From Colwellia sp. (GTDB lineage: Bacteria; Pseudomonadota; Gammaproteobacteria; Enterobacterales; Alteromonadaceae): a stretch of 64,000 nucleotides of DNA. A program made the translations under genes and the position numbers. Below the pieces are notes generated by a model, which was not told where the DNA came from, made no database searches, and saw only the letters and a list, made by a program, of their open reading frames with translations. Location: positions 28,510 to 92,509 of the forward strand of contig JAPHTO010000015.1 in NCBI GenBank assembly GCA_026196955.1, given 5' to 3'. Position 1 is the first letter of the stretch, and the number at the start of each line of letters is the position of its first letter. Below are positions 63,558 to 64,000 of this stretch, in pieces.

Positions 63558-64000
63558 ATGAAAAAATCTATTTTAGCTTTATCCATTGCATCAGTAATTA
63601 TGTTCGGTTGTTCATCAACTTCTGATACACAAAATACACAATCATTTAATACAGGTGGAGATGTTGTTGACACAACAAATTGGGGGACAAGACCTGAAAC
63701 AACAGGCATGACCGCAAAACAGTTCATCAAAGCAGAAGGACTAGACTTTGCTACTAATTTAGTGAAAAAGAATGGTATCAATACGTTTAATGTGCCAACG
63801 ATTGCTAGCGTTAACAATCAAATTTTAACAACGCCTAATGTGAATGTACTGTATACGGCTGCTGGCGTAGACACTACCGGTGGTTTTACCCTTAATATAC
63901 CTGTAGATGATACTCGGTTAGTGACAGCACAAATAATTAACCTAGATACGCATACAACACCCTTGCACTTAAATAAAGGTGGCGTTTACACATTTCCCGC
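63558..64000 (+). CDS. DUF1254-like lipoprotein (3' end outside window)
   Basis: An open frame running off the right edge, absent from the ORF track because no stop is reached. An ATG with AAGGA 7 bases upstream opens a lipoprotein signal (MKKSILALSIASVIMFGC). The mature part has VPTIASVNNQ, NVNVLYTAAGVDTTGGFTLNIPVDD and RLVTAQIINLD, which recall DUF1254/DUF1214 proteins (asparagine- and tyrosine-containing n-x-dTlYs-like and vP-d-R segments). No function is established for this family. The minus-strand ORF at 63521-63817 is its shadow. Divergent from the LysR gene. Confidence 0.7.
   Translation, partial: MKKSILALSIASVIMFGCSSTSDTQNTQSFNTGGDVVDTTNWGTRPETTGMTAKQFIKAEGLDFATNLVKKNGINTFNVPTIASVNNQILTTPNVNVLYTAAGVDTTGGFTLNIPVDDTRLVTAQIINLDTHTTPLHLNKGGVYTFP

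Noticed and set aside
63521-63817. 98-codon minus-strand ORF
   Set aside because: It is antisense to the DUF1254-like lipoprotein gene, which has a ribosome binding site and lipobox.
1-64000. CRISPR array, tRNA/rRNA gene, integrase, transposase or prophage
   Set aside because: I saw no regularly spaced repeats, tRNA-like cloverleaf or mobile-element protein. The gene remnants (rimO, GH16) are not flanked by visible insertion sequences.

Overview
This looks like chromosomal DNA of a marine gammaproteobacterium of the Alteromonadales, most like Colwelliaceae such as Colwellia or Thalassotalea. I infer this from the low GC content, TonB-dependent rather than SusCD-type glycan uptake, PEP-CTERM and GlyGly-CTERM sorting tails, a YbiT-type ABC-F protein, and a RimO leader typical of the order. 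No tRNA, rRNA, CRISPR array, prophage or intact insertion sequence was seen.

Layout. 1-2173: the 3' part of an NtrY-like histidine kinase gene entering from the left edge, a 51-codon small membrane ORF and a membrane protein. 2255-4621: a two-domain sulfotransferase that appears to lack a normal start codon. 4705-44133: a roughly 39 kb locus for a sulfated, hexosamine-containing glycan. 44194-49473: mixed genes (GH16 remnant, NhaC antiporter, isoaspartyl peptidase, glutathione S-transferase, PLP dehydratase). 49846-52713: ybiT and an RhlE-like helicase. 52744-62001: four PEP-CTERM genes mixed with a PhoR-like kinase, a phospholipase D lipoprotein and small unknowns. 62200-64000: a truncated 5' fragment of rimO, a LysR regulator and, running off the right edge, a DUF1254-like lipoprotein.

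How the glycan locus fits together. A TonB-dependent receptor imports oligosaccharides. Five secreted or lipoprotein sulfatases remove sulfate. Three GH20 hexosaminidases, a small GH20-like protein, an unrecognised TIM-barrel-like protein, a GH3 and a GH116 enzyme, an SGNH esterase, a secreted phosphodiesterase-like protein and a metalloprotease process the chain. AgaP imports the freed amino sugar, and AgaK, AgaA, AgaS and AgaZ convert GalNAc towards tagatose-bisphosphate. AgaR (DeoR family) probably controls all of this. Direct repeats GAAAn-N5-GAAAG with a 10 bp period occur upstream of the receptor, sulfatase, GH116, agaZ, agaR and agaP genes, and one divergent promoter carries a helically phased array of such half-sites. 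No polysaccharide lyase, SusD, sulfatase maturase or catalytic aldolase subunit (AgaY) is present, so the substrate is not an obvious chondroitin and some steps must be encoded elsewhere.

The PEP-CTERM genes form a second regulatory group. Each has a sigma-54-type -24/-12 promoter and, about 62-65 bp upstream of it, a 17 bp box TGTAAArTnnTTnGACA. Each also has near-identical signal peptides, sorting tails and terminators around different middles.
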